Shown in pieces: positions 35,801-47,573 of a DNA stretch of 64,000 nt (position 1 is its first letter; the number at the start of each line of letters is the position of its first letter). Below the pieces are notes generated by a model. It did no database searches and was not told the origin of the DNA. It saw only the letters and a list, made by a program, of their open reading frames with translations. Source of the DNA: Brassica napus (lineage: Eukaryota > Streptophyta > Magnoliopsida > Brassicales > Brassicaceae); contig NC_063452.1 of assembly GCF_020379485.1 (NCBI RefSeq), positions 42,275,148 through 42,339,147 on the forward strand, given 5' to 3'. A program made the translations under genes and the position numbers.

Positions 35801-36548
35801 AGTAGATCATGCAGTTGTCGATGCAAACATCTATCATCTCCGAAGGCAACCCAAGACTATAAACCAGTTTCTGAATCTCATAATAAGAATCAGCAGACTC
35901 ATTGTCTTCCGGCAAATACTCTTTAAATAAATCTGCCCATTCGTTCATGCAACTTTCAGGTAGATTGTGATCAGTTTTAATATTCATCATTCTAGCAGCC
36001 AATGACAATTTAGAGAGACCTTCTCTACAACCACTGTAAAGTGGTTGATTTGCCGCATCTAACATTTCATAAAACTTTTTTGAATCTATGTTAGGTTCTT
36101 CATCTTCATCATCATGAGCTACGAATGCATCAGTTACCATATCATGAACCCTATCATAATCTACCATCGGCTGATCCTCCTGATGGTAACTATGTGCATT
36201 ATGCAATTGATGATCAACCGGTTCTTCTTGAAAGTTGCTATTACTACTACTAGCTTCATTCTGATCATAACTATAACCTTCTCCATGTTGAAACCAGATA
36301 TAATAATTTGGCGTGAAACCTCTATTTACTAAATGCTTCCAAACATTTTCACGATTTGCCAACTTTGAATTGTTACATTTCCTACAAGGACAGAATATTT
36401 TACCGCTTTCTTGGGCGAGCGGTGTAGAATCTGCTTGATGCATAAAACGCTCCAACCCAGCAAGATATTCTTTCGTCACTCTCCCGTTAGCATCTCTATG
36501 CATATACATCCACCTCCGCAACTCGAAAATATTTCCCAAGCCCGACAT
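32887..36548 (-). CDS. TNP2-like CACTA transposase
   Basis: Catalytic transposase of the En/Spm family. The true ATG is at 36548-36546 (MSGLGNIFELRRWMYMHRD). Exons 36548-34436, 34346-33803, 33735-33636 and 33561-32887 have GT-AG borders and matching phase, giving 3432 nt and 1143 aa with no internal stop. Domains in order: transposase-associated N-terminus with the zinc-finger-like FCPCRKCNNS; the transposase_21/TNP2 core (DGFSPFGMSGRQYSLWPV, ACPYCNG, HNLDVMHIEKNFFENIM); a DUF4218-like region (exon 2, IFPPGFFDVMEHLAIHLPYE); and a DUF4216-like region in exon 4 (FYGILTEIIEVEF) with an acidic tail. Length and order are as expected for an intact family member. Confidence 0.9.
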
Positions 36549-38525
36549 TTTTTTCACGTTTTTTTTCTTGTTGGTGTGCTTAAAATTATGTTCAAACCTC
36601 CATATATATAGAAAATTTTCGAATCTGGTAGTTGAATTTTGCTAGGAATTTACGACGAAAAATTAGGTAGGTGGCAAAAAAAACGTGTTAAGTTGGTGGA
36701 TTTCTCGTTCTTTCCTCGTAAGTTATTTCCTCGTAAAAATCATGCTAAAATTACGACGAATTTGCGACGAAACACATTTTTCTCGGAAAAACCACGTCAA
36801 CTTACGACGATTCTACGAGGAAAAGAGTTACTCGGTATTTTACAAGGCCATTACGAGGAAACTTTATTTCCTCGCAATTTCATCGTTAAGTCATCGTAAT
36901 TTCACGAGGAATAGTTTTCCTCGTTAAATTTCCTTGCTAAAACTGTGTTTTCTTGTAGTGGTCATCATTGTTGTGTTACTTGAGTAGTACTTAGGTAGTT
37001 TTAACTTACGTAGGCAATGACTTATGGTTTGTGAGTTAGTGGATAGTAAATTGATCTGAAAAGAAATTTTGGAATTGTGTTCGACCAATTATGTTTTTGT
37101 AAGGCGGTTGTATAATTTAAGTTGTTGCTGTAGCCATTTTTAATAGTTTTGTAAGGCAGACTTAAATGCAACTGATGGAGTTTATTGAAGTTGTATCTAT
37201 TCAATTGTCTATTCTTAGTGTGTTACTACTGTGCATAAGTGTAAAGTAGTGTTCACTTGCCGTTTCTGTATGAGTTCATATATTATTGTACGTTAGTGTG
37301 CAGAAATATATTTAATTTTGCTGATGACTGAATAATGTAATGGTTTTTGGTTAAATTGTTGTGGGGCTGTGTTTTGTTACTTTGTGCCATATATCTGGAC
37401 GACCGTTGAAGCACAAGAACATTTTTGATATCTTGGTATTGTTCGAATTGGTTCGGATTCATTTTTATCTAATTTATAATTGTTTATGTGTAAAGTTTAC
37501 ATGTTCTCTAATAGGTGAACCGAAAAAGGGTTTAGTTTTCATCTTATGACACATTCATTCTCATAGTGTCGTATTTAACTATTTTAATACAATTTTGTTA
37601 TGTTTTGTGACTAAATAAAACACATCTTCATCGTTTGATGTGGTTTGATGGGGTTGACATTTTATACTAAACAAAAATTGAAATTTAAAGTAAGAGTAAC
37701 ATATAACATAAATTTATTTTCTCATATTAATGGTAGATTTTTTTGATAAATAAAGGTAATTTTAAAATATTAAAATATAAATGTATTAATATAGCTAATT
37801 TCTTATGATTTTAAAAATTAAAATTAATTTGATTTAAAAAATATTTCATTGATTATAAATATATATAGACTATAAAATATTGTATTTATATGTATATTTG
37901 GCCAAATAATAAGAAGAAAAAATATATGTGAAATCTTATAACATTTTTAAAAATATGTTGGTACACCAATTGAGTATGATTGTCTTCATGAATGAACAAA
38001 GCAGGGATTTTATTATTACTTCTTAATCTCATGGGTCATAACCATCACTTAAGGGAGAGAATGACGATGAAAATTCTTCTTGCTTTACTGAATTTTCATA
38101 ATTTAAATTCAGAAACAAAACATCTCCGTCTTTATGCGTAAACATTTAAAATTTGTCAACTAATTCTATACATTCTTCTTCGTCGACAAAAACCTCAAAG
38201 GAATAAGTAGAAGATGCATGAGTTCTCATAAACGGTCTTTGTGGAATCTGCAAGATTTTTTATTATTTTTGGAAAACAACCTGCGAGTACATATATGTAT
38301 GTGTGTGTGCAGGTAAAATATCAATTTGCATAGATAAGCTGGTTTTTGTTTCAGAGTAGCAGGAGTATTGAGTTTCACGAAGAAATACGTCCTTATTTAT
38401 AGATAGATACAAATTTCCTCAGTAACTATTGAGAAAGAGTAGAAATATTGAATACGACGTAGTGGAAATAGTAGATTTAAAGGCGTAACTGAGAAACTTA
38501 AATGGTGAATTGAAGTAGCAAATAA

Positions 38526-39022
38526 ATGAAACTGCAGCCGTTACAGAGGAGTTGTTCGGAGGCGTCGTGATCTTGCGGCTCTGCTCTGGATCTTCAACAT
38601 CTAAAAAGTGAAAACTCTATAAACGTATGAGCCTAAATAAAAAAAAAACAATATAACAACTCAATAACTTACTTAATACAACACTTGGTTCATTAGCATA
38701 AATAAAAACATGAGATGAATAAATAATGAGATGACACGTGTTGCATTTTGAAACCCTCTTCGCTGAGGTAGCTTCATGAAACTGCAGCCATTACAGAGGA
38801 GTTGTTCGGAGGCGTCGTGATCTTGCGGCTCTGCTCTGCATCTCCAACGTCTAAAAGGTGGAAACTCTATAAACGTATGAACCTAAATAAAAAAACAATA
38901 TAAAAGCCCAATAACTTACTTAATACAACACTTGGTCCATTAACATAAACAAAAATATGAGATGAATAAATAATGAGATGACATGTGTCGCATTTTGAAA
39001 TCCTTTTTGCTGGAGTGGCTTC
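38526..39022. repeat. About 250-bp tandem duplication in Helitron B
   Basis: ATGAAACTGCAGCCGTTACA starts a unit at 38526, and a near copy starts at 38776. The two run in register for about 247-250 bp with few differences, including the shared GAGGCGTCGTGATCTTGCGG. Confidence 0.9.
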
Positions 39023-39062
39023 ATGAGAAGCGAGAATTGTCAACTTTATTGTAATAGATAGA

Positions 39063-41056
39063 TATACTTTAAAGCATCTTCGGTATTTAGTTTCAACGAA
39101 TAATAAAACACCAAATTTCAAATTAGTTACGAAGTGAATACGAAATTAGAAAATGTAAATATAGAGAAAACGTAATCATTTAACAGAAAAAGATTTCCAC
39201 ATTATACCCACTCTTAGAAATCACTATTTATTATGTGACTGCAGAAATCACAAAGTTCTAAAATAGTAATACACATGCAGAGAAAGAACTATTAAATGTA
39301 TAAAGAACTACTTAATGGTGCGCCATCAAAAACCCAATTAGTGGCATAAAAGACATATATATGATAATAATTTTGGGTTTCAAACATTTTTTTTTGTTTC
39401 TCCATAAACGTTTCTCACATGTGCCAACAAAAAAAAGTTTCAAGCAAATGTACTCGTCATATGACTTATATATGTGGTATACAATTTTTTGACAAAAAGA
39501 ACTATATAAATATCAGATTTCAAATGTTATTTTGATAGAGTTTCTTATAAAACAAATATTATAGGGTTTATTTGCCAAATAACAAAAAAAACAGGAAAAT
39601 TAAATTTGTAGAAAAAGGGTAAAAAGAGATAAGCAAAGAAAACAAGAGACAGATAGTGATTTTGGGTAGCTAGTGAAATTGTGTGTTTTTTTTTGGTTAT
39701 TTGACCTAATTTCCCAATTTGTGACAACATATTTAGCTATGTCCAAACGCAAAAATAAAGTTGTGCTAAAATTAAAGTAAATGTTGTCTAGTTACGAGGC
39801 AGTTTCTTTCTGTATAAAAGCACAAACATCTCTCCAGCTGTATTCTTTTATATATAGATACCCATCTTTTTCGTATTCATATTCCTAATTTATTCCTCTC
39901 TTTTTCATCGTTTTAGAATACTCTTTTCCAGTTTGCTTTTATTTTTACTTTAATTAAAGCTAAGAATCAACCTAAATTAGAAAAAAATACATATACAAAA
40001 AATAGCCTATCTTAGATAATCAGCCAACCATTGTTGATACAAATCTTCAACTAGCTAGAAATCTTTTTATAATACAACATGACACTTGATGTTGTCTTTT
40101 ATTTTTTCAAGTACATGTCATGTAAGAAAATATTTTAAAATTTTGATTTTGTTATTTTATTCATCGTAAAAGCATCATGTATTTTTCTCACTAATTTTTT
40201 TTTACTAAATGTTTTTTATAGATTAAATAATTTATAATTTTACGCCACACATATAGAGGGATAAAAAAATATTACTTCAAATATAGAGTAAAATTATTCA
40301 TTTACTATATTTTAGAGTTAATTTTTTTTTACAAAATGATCCTTCACTTTTTAAATATTTCCTTTTTATCTAAATAAATTTATATATTAATATAACTTTG
40401 TACATTTAAATATTATTAAATTAATAAAATTATACTCCATCCGTTCATAATATATGATATTTTGGCTTAGTGCACAAAGATTAAGAAAATTATTTTTTTC
40501 TAAAAAGAACTTTTAAAGATATAATTTTAAAATCATTCAACCAATTATAAAAAAGACCATAAAATATTATTGGTTGAACAGTTTCCAATAAAGTTAAAGT
40601 TAATCTTAAAATCTTAAAACATCATATATTTTGAAATAACATAAACTTTTTAAAACAGCATACAATTTGAAACTGAGGTAGTATAAAAAAAATTATTCCA
40701 AGAATTGTTTACTCTGTACAGAAAATCAAAGACAAAGAAGTTCATTGCTCACTTTAAAATGCGTTAATTGATCATATGTGGAGAGATACAGTAACGATAA
40801 TAAGGGCTAAACAAAAATGTATGCTGTTTAATTTTGATAATATAGTAGTTATTATAATTTTACAGGATAAAACAAAAGGATAAAATTTTAACATTTTAAA
40901 AGTTATGGATTATACAATAAATTAATAAACAAATAGAAAATGAATATATTTAGAATATTTTTTTGATCTAAAAATAGAGAGAATTATTGGAACAAACCCT
41001 TCATCTATTTTAGAGTACTCTATTTTTAGAATTAAAAACATAAACAATAATGGAGA
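39063..41056. other. AT-rich intergenic DNA
   Basis: No coding region or RNA gene is recognised. Apart from the MITE at 40433-40683 there are only AT-rich tracts and short homopolymers. Confidence 0.5.
40433..40683. mobile_element. Stowaway-like MITE
   Basis: Left TACTCCATCCGTTCATAAT and right GAAACTGAGGTAGTA form imperfect TIRs with TA at both edges. The interior is AT-rich and partly palindromic (AAAATATTATTGGTTGAA-type segments). Confidence 0.55.
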
Positions 41057-41246
41057 TGGTATTTTTTTTTTTGACATAGAACGGCTGATCTATTACTCAA
41101 ACTTGAGGTGAAATAGAACAACCAATATAATACAGGTTCCTATGAAAGGATTCCGCTATCTTAGCTAATGAATTAGACGATACATTTTCAGTTCGAGGAA
41201 TAAAAACAATCGAGAACTCTGGGAATCTGCTCTTGAACTTCTACAG

Positions 41247-42428
41247 TGTTGAGGTCAAAACGGGTCACGACGGAATCAATGCCTGAAAGTTCTCAGAAAA
41301 CCAATTCTCGATCGATCCTTGAAAACTAGACAATCCCAGAAAACGGTTAATCAAGTAAAAGACAGTTTTTCGCGGATGCAAACCGAGGAATGTCGAGAAG
41401 AGGATCAGTCTGGATGAGGTCTCGATCGTAAGCGAGGACCGTCTCAACCGAGGTCACCTCACCCATGGGCGAGGACGATCCGCACCGAGGTCACCTCGCC
41501 CATGGGCGAGGACGACCCGCGCCGAAGTCACCTCGCCCATGGGCGAGGACCGACCTCCCGTCCCGAAACCGTGCATCCTCGTCTAAGTTCCCGTAACACA
41601 ATCCTCGGGCCCTTGGACGCAATACCCATGTCTCGTCTCGCTTAGAATTATCAAAGAAAGACTTCGGGAAAAGTTATAAAAACTTGGTCGTCGAAATGGA
41701 TTCCTGCCTGCCGTATAAAACGGCTATGGTTAGCTTGAACACCAGTTGCCTTAACTATACGAGGAATTGGAATCCTTTCGTAAAAACCAACGGCTGTTTC
41801 TTAGGAAAAATCGTAAAAACGTCTAAGTCCCAAAACAGCCCAAAAGGGGCCTGAACCGCGGCTAAACGGCCCACTTACGATTTTAGAACATGATTGAGCC
41901 TAATGCTGATATGACGGTCTATTTTTTATTCGCAGGAAAAGATAAATGTCAAGTTTCCGAAGATAATCATGAAAGGTGACGAAAAATGGAAAAGCCCGTC
42001 TCGCGACGAATCCGGCCCAGGAAAAGGTGCAAACCGACCAAGAGAGAGTATATAAGGAGGGCTTAAGGCGAGGAGCAAGGGAGAGCTTTCTCAGAGCAAA
42101 CTTAATACTTAGAGCAATTTAGGAATTTTTTCCGTTTTTACTATCGAGTTGCGACTCGACTAGGTTAGAACTTAGGTGGCTAGACTAGCGAACGTACCGA
42201 CAGCTCTCGTGGCCTAGGATCTTACTTGTTGTTCACGCTCAAACGCGAATTCGGAAATAAGACCTCTTTGTTTTCTTTTCGCTCTTTTACGATTTATTAC
42301 TTTCGACTCTTTCATATTGATTGTGTTGTGCGTGGCCCAACAGATAATCAGGACCTTCAGGGAAGGCTAGGTTAGCTTGGCTTTCCTCCGATTAACAAAT
42401 CTCGACGGTGTGAATTCCGGTTCCCACA
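41247..42428 (+). repeat. 5' LTR of element 2
   Basis: Differs from the 3' LTR mainly by a three-copy 37-bp tandem repeat (41447-41554) and by about 70 bp near 41630-41710 that the 3' copy lacks. A TATA box (AGTATATAAGGAGG, about 42045-42058) marks the promoter. Confidence 0.9.
41447..41554 (+). repeat. 37-bp tandem repeat, 3 copies, only in 5' LTR
   Basis: Units start at 41447, 41484 and 41521; each contains GAGGTCACCTC or a variant followed by CCCATGGGCGAGGAC. CCCATGGG is itself palindromic. The array is absent from the 3' LTR near 47770. Confidence 0.9.
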
Positions 42429-42430
42429 GT

Positions 42431-42448
42431 TTGGCGCTAGAAGGAGGG
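42431..42448 (+). other. Primer binding site of element 2
   Basis: TGGCGCTAGAAGGAGGGG two bases after the LTR end, in the standard PBS position. The tRNA is not identified. Confidence 0.55.
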
Positions 42449-42494
42449 GAGGTACAGATCTATCTCTCACGCAACCGCGCACACTCAGTCAGGT

Positions 42495-44100
42495 ATGACG
42501 ATCGACGCTGACAAAGACAAGCAAACACACGTTGGGACTTTCGTCAATGCCAACGCTGAAAGAACTCCAGCTGGAAACGTATCCACGGTCACTACGAACG
42601 CTGTGATACTGGACCAGATGAAAGAAATGTTCGCCTCCGCTCAGAAAAAGTCGGACGAACAAGGAAAGCTCATGGCCTCTCTCGCAAAACAGGTGGAAAC
42701 CTTAACTGAGAAGGCCAGAGTAAAAACCCGCCCGGGGCCACGAGAGCCCGCAGCGGCAGAAGACTCGATTTCGAGACTCCGAGCGATCGGGCCACACGGG
42801 CAGAAAAGGATTCTTCAGGTCAGAACCCTGACGAAACAATCCCGCCAGGCGCACAACCGACCGCGGAGAACCTTCCACCTCCCGCCGGAAGCAACGAAGG
42901 AGGCGATTTCGAGCGGATTGGACTGGTCGTTTATGTCTAGGCTCGGATCTGGATATAAACGACCAGTCCGATCACTCGAACGGAGGTGCCGACGTCCATC
43001 CGAGAAGAACGCAAAGCCAGTCCGCTCGGCAGGATGCGTCGTTCGAAATGCTCATGACTAAGGAAGACGAAAACCTCTATTGGGTAGAGCAGGAAGAACT
43101 GGCCGAGAATCAGGCTCGGATTCACCGCAGCCAACGCCGACAGGCTCGCAAGGCTGCTAGAATCCTGATGAGATCCATGATCTCCGCGAGTACATCGCAA
43201 AAACTGCGGCAGAAGTCAAGGCGGTAAAGTCACGGATTCACCACGCGACAAGCGCTGCACCCGAGATCGACAGACTTCTCGTGGAAGCACGGAAAACTCC
43301 GTTCATTGCCCGGATCACGGAAACTAACATCTCAGATCCTGGGAAGATCAAAATACCCGTCTACGATGGTACTACCACCCGAAGGCGTATCTGCAGTATT
43401 TCCAGATCGCGATGGGAAGGTGCAAACTCAAGGAACGCGAACGAGACGCTAGCTACTGCCTCCACTTCGTCGAAAACCTCAAAGGAGCCGCGCTCGAATG
43501 GTTTTCTCGTCTGAAACGAAACTCCATCGGAAGTTTCCGTCAGCTCGCCTCGGAGTTTCTCAAACAGTATTCCATGTTCATGGACAGGGAAATCTCAGAC
43601 GTCGACCTTTGGAGTCTATCTCAAAGAGAGGACGAACCACTCCGCAAATTCATGAACAAGTTCAAGCTGGTAATGGCAAGAGTCACTGGAATCAGCGACA
43701 AAATGGCAGTCGACGCTTTGCGGAAAACTCTCTGGTACAGGTCGAAACTCTGGCAATGGATATCCCTTGAAAAACCGAGAACAATCCAGGACGCTCTTCA
43801 CGAGGCAACAGAGTTCATCATAGGAAGAAGAGATGAAAGTCCTCTCCCAGAAGTACAACCCGCAGAAGACGTCTGCGAGAAGGAAAAACCCTCGCAACGA
43901 CAGGTATGTCCACCACGAGGGAGAAAATCTCCAGGGCGAGCATAATTACGCTATCAACTCCGAACAGGGAAAGACTTTCGGAAATACCTGGACCAGGAAC
44001 CAGTTCAAGGATAATTCCTACTGCGAGTTCCACTATGAACTGCAAGGTTCTCGGGGCAAGGCTTGCTGCGAAGCTCCTCGCCGGTGAAATTTCGAAGGTC
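42495..44100 (+). pseudogene. Gag of element 2, frameshifted
   Basis: The ATG at 42495 starts MTIDADKDKQTHVGTF; a coiled-coil stretch follows (MKEMFASAQKKSDEQGKLMA). After frame changes near 43040 and 43380, the retrotrans_gag core is well preserved at about 43380-43810: [54 protein letters not shown] degraded zinc-knuckle-like YCEFHYELQ lies near 44020. At least three frameshifts mean no full-length Gag can be made. Confidence 0.8.
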
Positions 44101-44249
44101 ATAGGCATAAAAGACCTCCTCCTGGATTCCGATTGCCCTCCCAGAACTGATAAAGAGTCCCCCAAAAATGACACCCGTGAAAATCAGTTGGGCGAGAAAC
44201 GCGGAAGGAGGAAGGATGACCGAGGAAACGACAGCAACCGTCGAAGGGT

Positions 44250-44800
44250 GAGCATGATCATTGGGGAATCACAATTCTATCGCGATTCTATCTCGTCGAT
44301 CAGAGCTTATGGACGGAAGGCTGAGACGAGTTCAAGCTGGCTGGCTCGTTCCCCAACCGACGAAGCCCCTAACAATACGATCGTCTTCGAAGAGCGGGAA
44401 ACCATCGGAATCGACAAACCTTACTGCGACCCATTGGTTATCGATCTGGTAATCTGAGACCTGGAAGTGGGAAGGATCCTTATCGACACGAGAAGCACAA
44501 TTAACGTCATCTTCCGCGATACCCTCCGGAGGATGAACATCGAACTCGGAGAAGTCATCCCGGAACCAAAACCTCTCACCGGTTTCTCAGGTGCAACGTC
44601 AATGACCCTCGGATCAATCAAACTCCCAGTGATGGCTAAAGAAGTGATGAAATCATTGACTTTGCGGTAGTCGATAACCCGGCCATCTACAATGTCATCA
44701 TGGGAACTCCTTGGATCAATGCCATGAAAGCGGTACCGTCGAATTACCACATTGGCATCAAATTCCCAACTCCAAACGGAACAGCGGTAATCTAGGGTTA
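44250..44800 (+). pseudogene. Protease domain of element 2, active site altered
   Basis: Retropepsin-like region. [19 protein letters not shown] is recognisable, but the invariant Gly of D-T-G is Arg (AGA, 44491-44493), which should abolish activity. TAG-type stops and frame changes at about 44456 and 44668 add to the decay. The C-terminal part with GTPWINAMKAVPS-like sequence lies near 44700-44740 in another frame. Confidence 0.75.
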
Positions 44801-46250
44801 CCAGAAATAGTCTAGGCTCTGCTTCTTGGCCGAGCATAAACTACGACAAACTCGGAACACCCCCACGGTTAACCCGAAGCTGGCTAAGAAAGCTCAAAAC
44901 GCTCCCGAGAGCTCCATAAAAATTGATCCAGAATCACCCGACCAGGCAACGACTCCAGACAGCGACATAGTCCCCGAGTCCATCGCCTTACCAGCGGACA
45001 TCCCGACTCCTGAAATGGTCGTCGATCCAACTGAAGCCCCAACGGCTGAAGTAACCGGAACGATCCCATCCAGCGAGTAGGAGCAACCGCAACAACAAGC
45101 AGAACTACGAGATGGCTTGATCCTCGAAATAGGTACGTTGGCAGCTTGTCATATCGACAAGTTCAGCTATCACCCTCGTTAAAAAGGAAGGGGTGGGTAC
45201 GTATACTCGTGTACTCCTACAAAGTCTGAAATATCCATGAATGTACTCGATATTTTCGAAACTTTTTCAATAAATTCTAGCTTCTTCCGATGTTACGATT
45301 CACTTGCAATAAGTCACAGTAATATAAGGTTGGCCTAAGAAACGCCCAAGATAAGGGCATACCATCCAAGCAGTCCTTGGACGAAAACTAATTCCCACAT
45401 AACTCACACATACTCATGGTCAAGCAAGACCGAAAAAACGCATCTTCTATAAAAACGAAGATCGTAGCCATCTCACAGCAAAAGACATATCTTCGAGAAA
45501 GCGAGACGTCGTAAATATTTCTCGAAAGATATTATCCAAATACACAGTCCATCCGTGACTCTAAAATAAAAAATGCCCGTCTATTGGCCCCGAAAAACAA
45601 GTCCAAAACGTTCTCTAAAAAAGAACTCGTAGTCAAACCTTTCATAAAAATTAATGGTTCTCTTACATCCGACAAGGATACCATAGCGCGCTATACAAGA
45701 AATCCAAAATTTTGGTCAGCACACCAGACGTTCTCTGAAGAGTGCTAGATTTTTCCCACACAAGTCATATAAGCCGGCGCCCAGTCGCAGACTTTAATCG
45801 GAAAGAATCAGGTAGAAATCGCCAACGGGCAAAACGAAAGCCGATTAGTCGTCGCATAGCCTTAGAGCCGAAAGTAAACTTAGGTCTTGCCCTAAACCCA
45901 GTCCTACTGGTCCATTAACATCTCAAGGCATGATATCAAAACTGATACGAGATCTTAAAACATGTCTCATCGTCCACATCTAAAACTCTCACGAAACTTC
46001 GTAAAACTCCTAAACGTTTTCGAATACCCTCGGAAGAGCAAACGAATGGAACGACAAATTAAGAGTTAAGATACGAAGTGACTACTCGTGTCTTTCCCTC
46101 GACACTTGGTAGAAGTATAAACTATAACCCATAGAATGCTAAAAGAACATTCGTTATATATAAAAAGGCCGCAGAGCGGCTGGGATTCGAAGCCACCAAC
46201 GGTCAGTCCCGCATACATAGTCAAATGACCTTGCAAGGCCATAGCACACT
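44800..46250. other. Post-protease spacer without RT or integrase
   Basis: Open stretches (for example to 45080, Pro/Glu/Ala-rich) show no RT, RNase H or integrase motif. The rest, to 46250, has no long ORF. Confidence 0.55.
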
Positions 46251-47412
46251 CAAATAACAAATGGCCACACTCGGCCTAAAACACCACTCGAAATCTTGAG
46301 ATAAGGGTAAAGGGAAATCTTGAGATAAGGGTAAGGGTCAAGATACCCGGACATCGACACTCCAAATGAGTCCGCAGGCTGATCTACTTCTCCTCCCTCG
46401 TCTGCAGCATCGGCTCCCACTTCCGTCGTGTCCTCCGAAACCTCGATGGGTTCCCAAAGCTCTCGGATCCTCCCCTCAATTGGAGGAACCATCGACTCGG
46501 CCTGGGCGCACCCATCCATGAGGCCTAACATCTCAGCAACCTCAGAGAGAAAAGAGAAATCAGCGTTCTGCGACTTCCAAAGGGTACCAACCGAACCGCG
46601 GCATTCGCGGAAGTCACCCACGTAGTCTTGAGCGTCCTTGAAACTCCTGAACTCAGCATCAAACAACGTAACTCTCCTCGCTAACTCAACAGCAATCGTC
46701 CTCCTCCCTTTCCTCTCCGCACGAATGAGAGCTCGGGAATGGGACTCAGCTTGTCAGCTTGTCTGCGCTCTCTTTCCGCAACCTCGTTCGAAAATGGATG
46801 AATTTCCTCTCGATCTCTTTGGCCTTGAAGTGCGAAAGACGCTCCTCTCTGAAACTTCCGTCAAGCGTTGAATTAAAGATCTGCATTCCCTACACGAATC
46901 AAGGGTCAAACATGGAAGCAACAAATGAAGACTCGCCAAAAAAAAAAAAAAATTCAGAGACTAAAACCTCGTTGATCAACCGAGAACCTTCCGCGACCAC
47001 TTCTCTCCTCGACGCTTCATCCAGTGACGCTGGAGTAGTAAAACCGGGAGGAAGGTTGGCAAAGAAGTCATCCGGAAGAGGAGCCTCGCTGGTTCCACTC
47101 CCACCACCCGGGGTGAAACCCGAGTTCCATCCGGATAGCGGAAGATATTCTGAGACAAAGTTTCTGTCTTCGAGAGTGATTCCCTTGTCCTTTCGGGCCT
47201 AACTCTCTCCCTCTGATCGGGAACAGCGTCGGGGTGTGGCTCGTCCATGTCTGATGCACGTAAAGGTCGGGAGACGCCTCGCGATCAGTAGAGCGCCACT
47301 GCATTCCAGATCCTCTCTAGGGTGAAGGAATCCCAAAAGAACGGGCCATTGCGGAGAAGATCGCGCTTAGAAAACAGGTCCCTGTGGATCACGAGGAGGA
47401 TACTGTTCGCTG
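46250..47412 (-). pseudogene. Antisense gene of element 2
   Basis: Minus-strand fragments in aORF order. N-terminal block RDLFSKRDLLRNGPFFWDSF (about 47380-47320), then SDMDEPHPDAVPDQRER near 47250. Next is a glycine/serine linker region with the FLPVLL frame, then coiled-coil and acidic C-terminal sequence (LFDAEFRSFKDAQDYVGDF, EVSEDTTEVGADAADEGG) to 46250. Its end contains a short duplicated YPYLKIS unit. Frames switch several times, some probably at introns, some by decay. Function unknown. Confidence 0.5.
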
Positions 47413-47573
47413 CAAAAAAAAAAACTTACTCCACCTATACATAGGAAAAAAAGGATACTATTCATTCTCGGACTTTCGGCAAACGATTACGTCTAATTCC
47501 ATCAAAACAAGTCATACCGCAAGCTAGGACATCACACCCAGGTCCGCGGATCCTAGCTAGCTTGGGGGCTAAC

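Larger units (their letters stand above)
29058..36960 (-). mobile_element. Full-length CACTA (En/Spm) transposon
   Basis: Both ends carry the TIR CACTACAAGAAAACACA, and the element is flanked by the 3-bp TSD GTC (29055-29057 and 36961-36963). Subterminal regions (about 29080-29480 and 36640-36935) are packed with short CGTCGTAA and CCTCGTTA-type repeats in both orientations, the usual TnpA-binding arrangement. Inside are two genes in tandem on the minus strand: a TNP2-like transposase and a second, transposase_24-type gene. Both can be spliced into open frames, so the element may be autonomous. Confidence 0.95.
28930..39062 (-). mobile_element. Helitron B, split by the CACTA element
   Basis: The 5' end on the minus strand is TCTATCTATTACAATAAAGT at 39062, preceded by A. 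The 3' end is GCACCGCGGACACACCACTAG at 28930, followed by T, with a GC-rich stem upstream. Removing the 7.9-kb CACTA insertion leaves about 2.2 kb. No Rep/helicase ORF is visible, so it is non-autonomous. The 5' part contains a 250-bp tandem duplication. Confidence 0.5.

Noticed and set aside
32938..35930. Several + strand ORFs of 60-122 codons across the CACTA transposase region
   Set aside because: They are shadows of the minus-strand TNP2-like exons, which carry the recognisable domains and matching splice phases.
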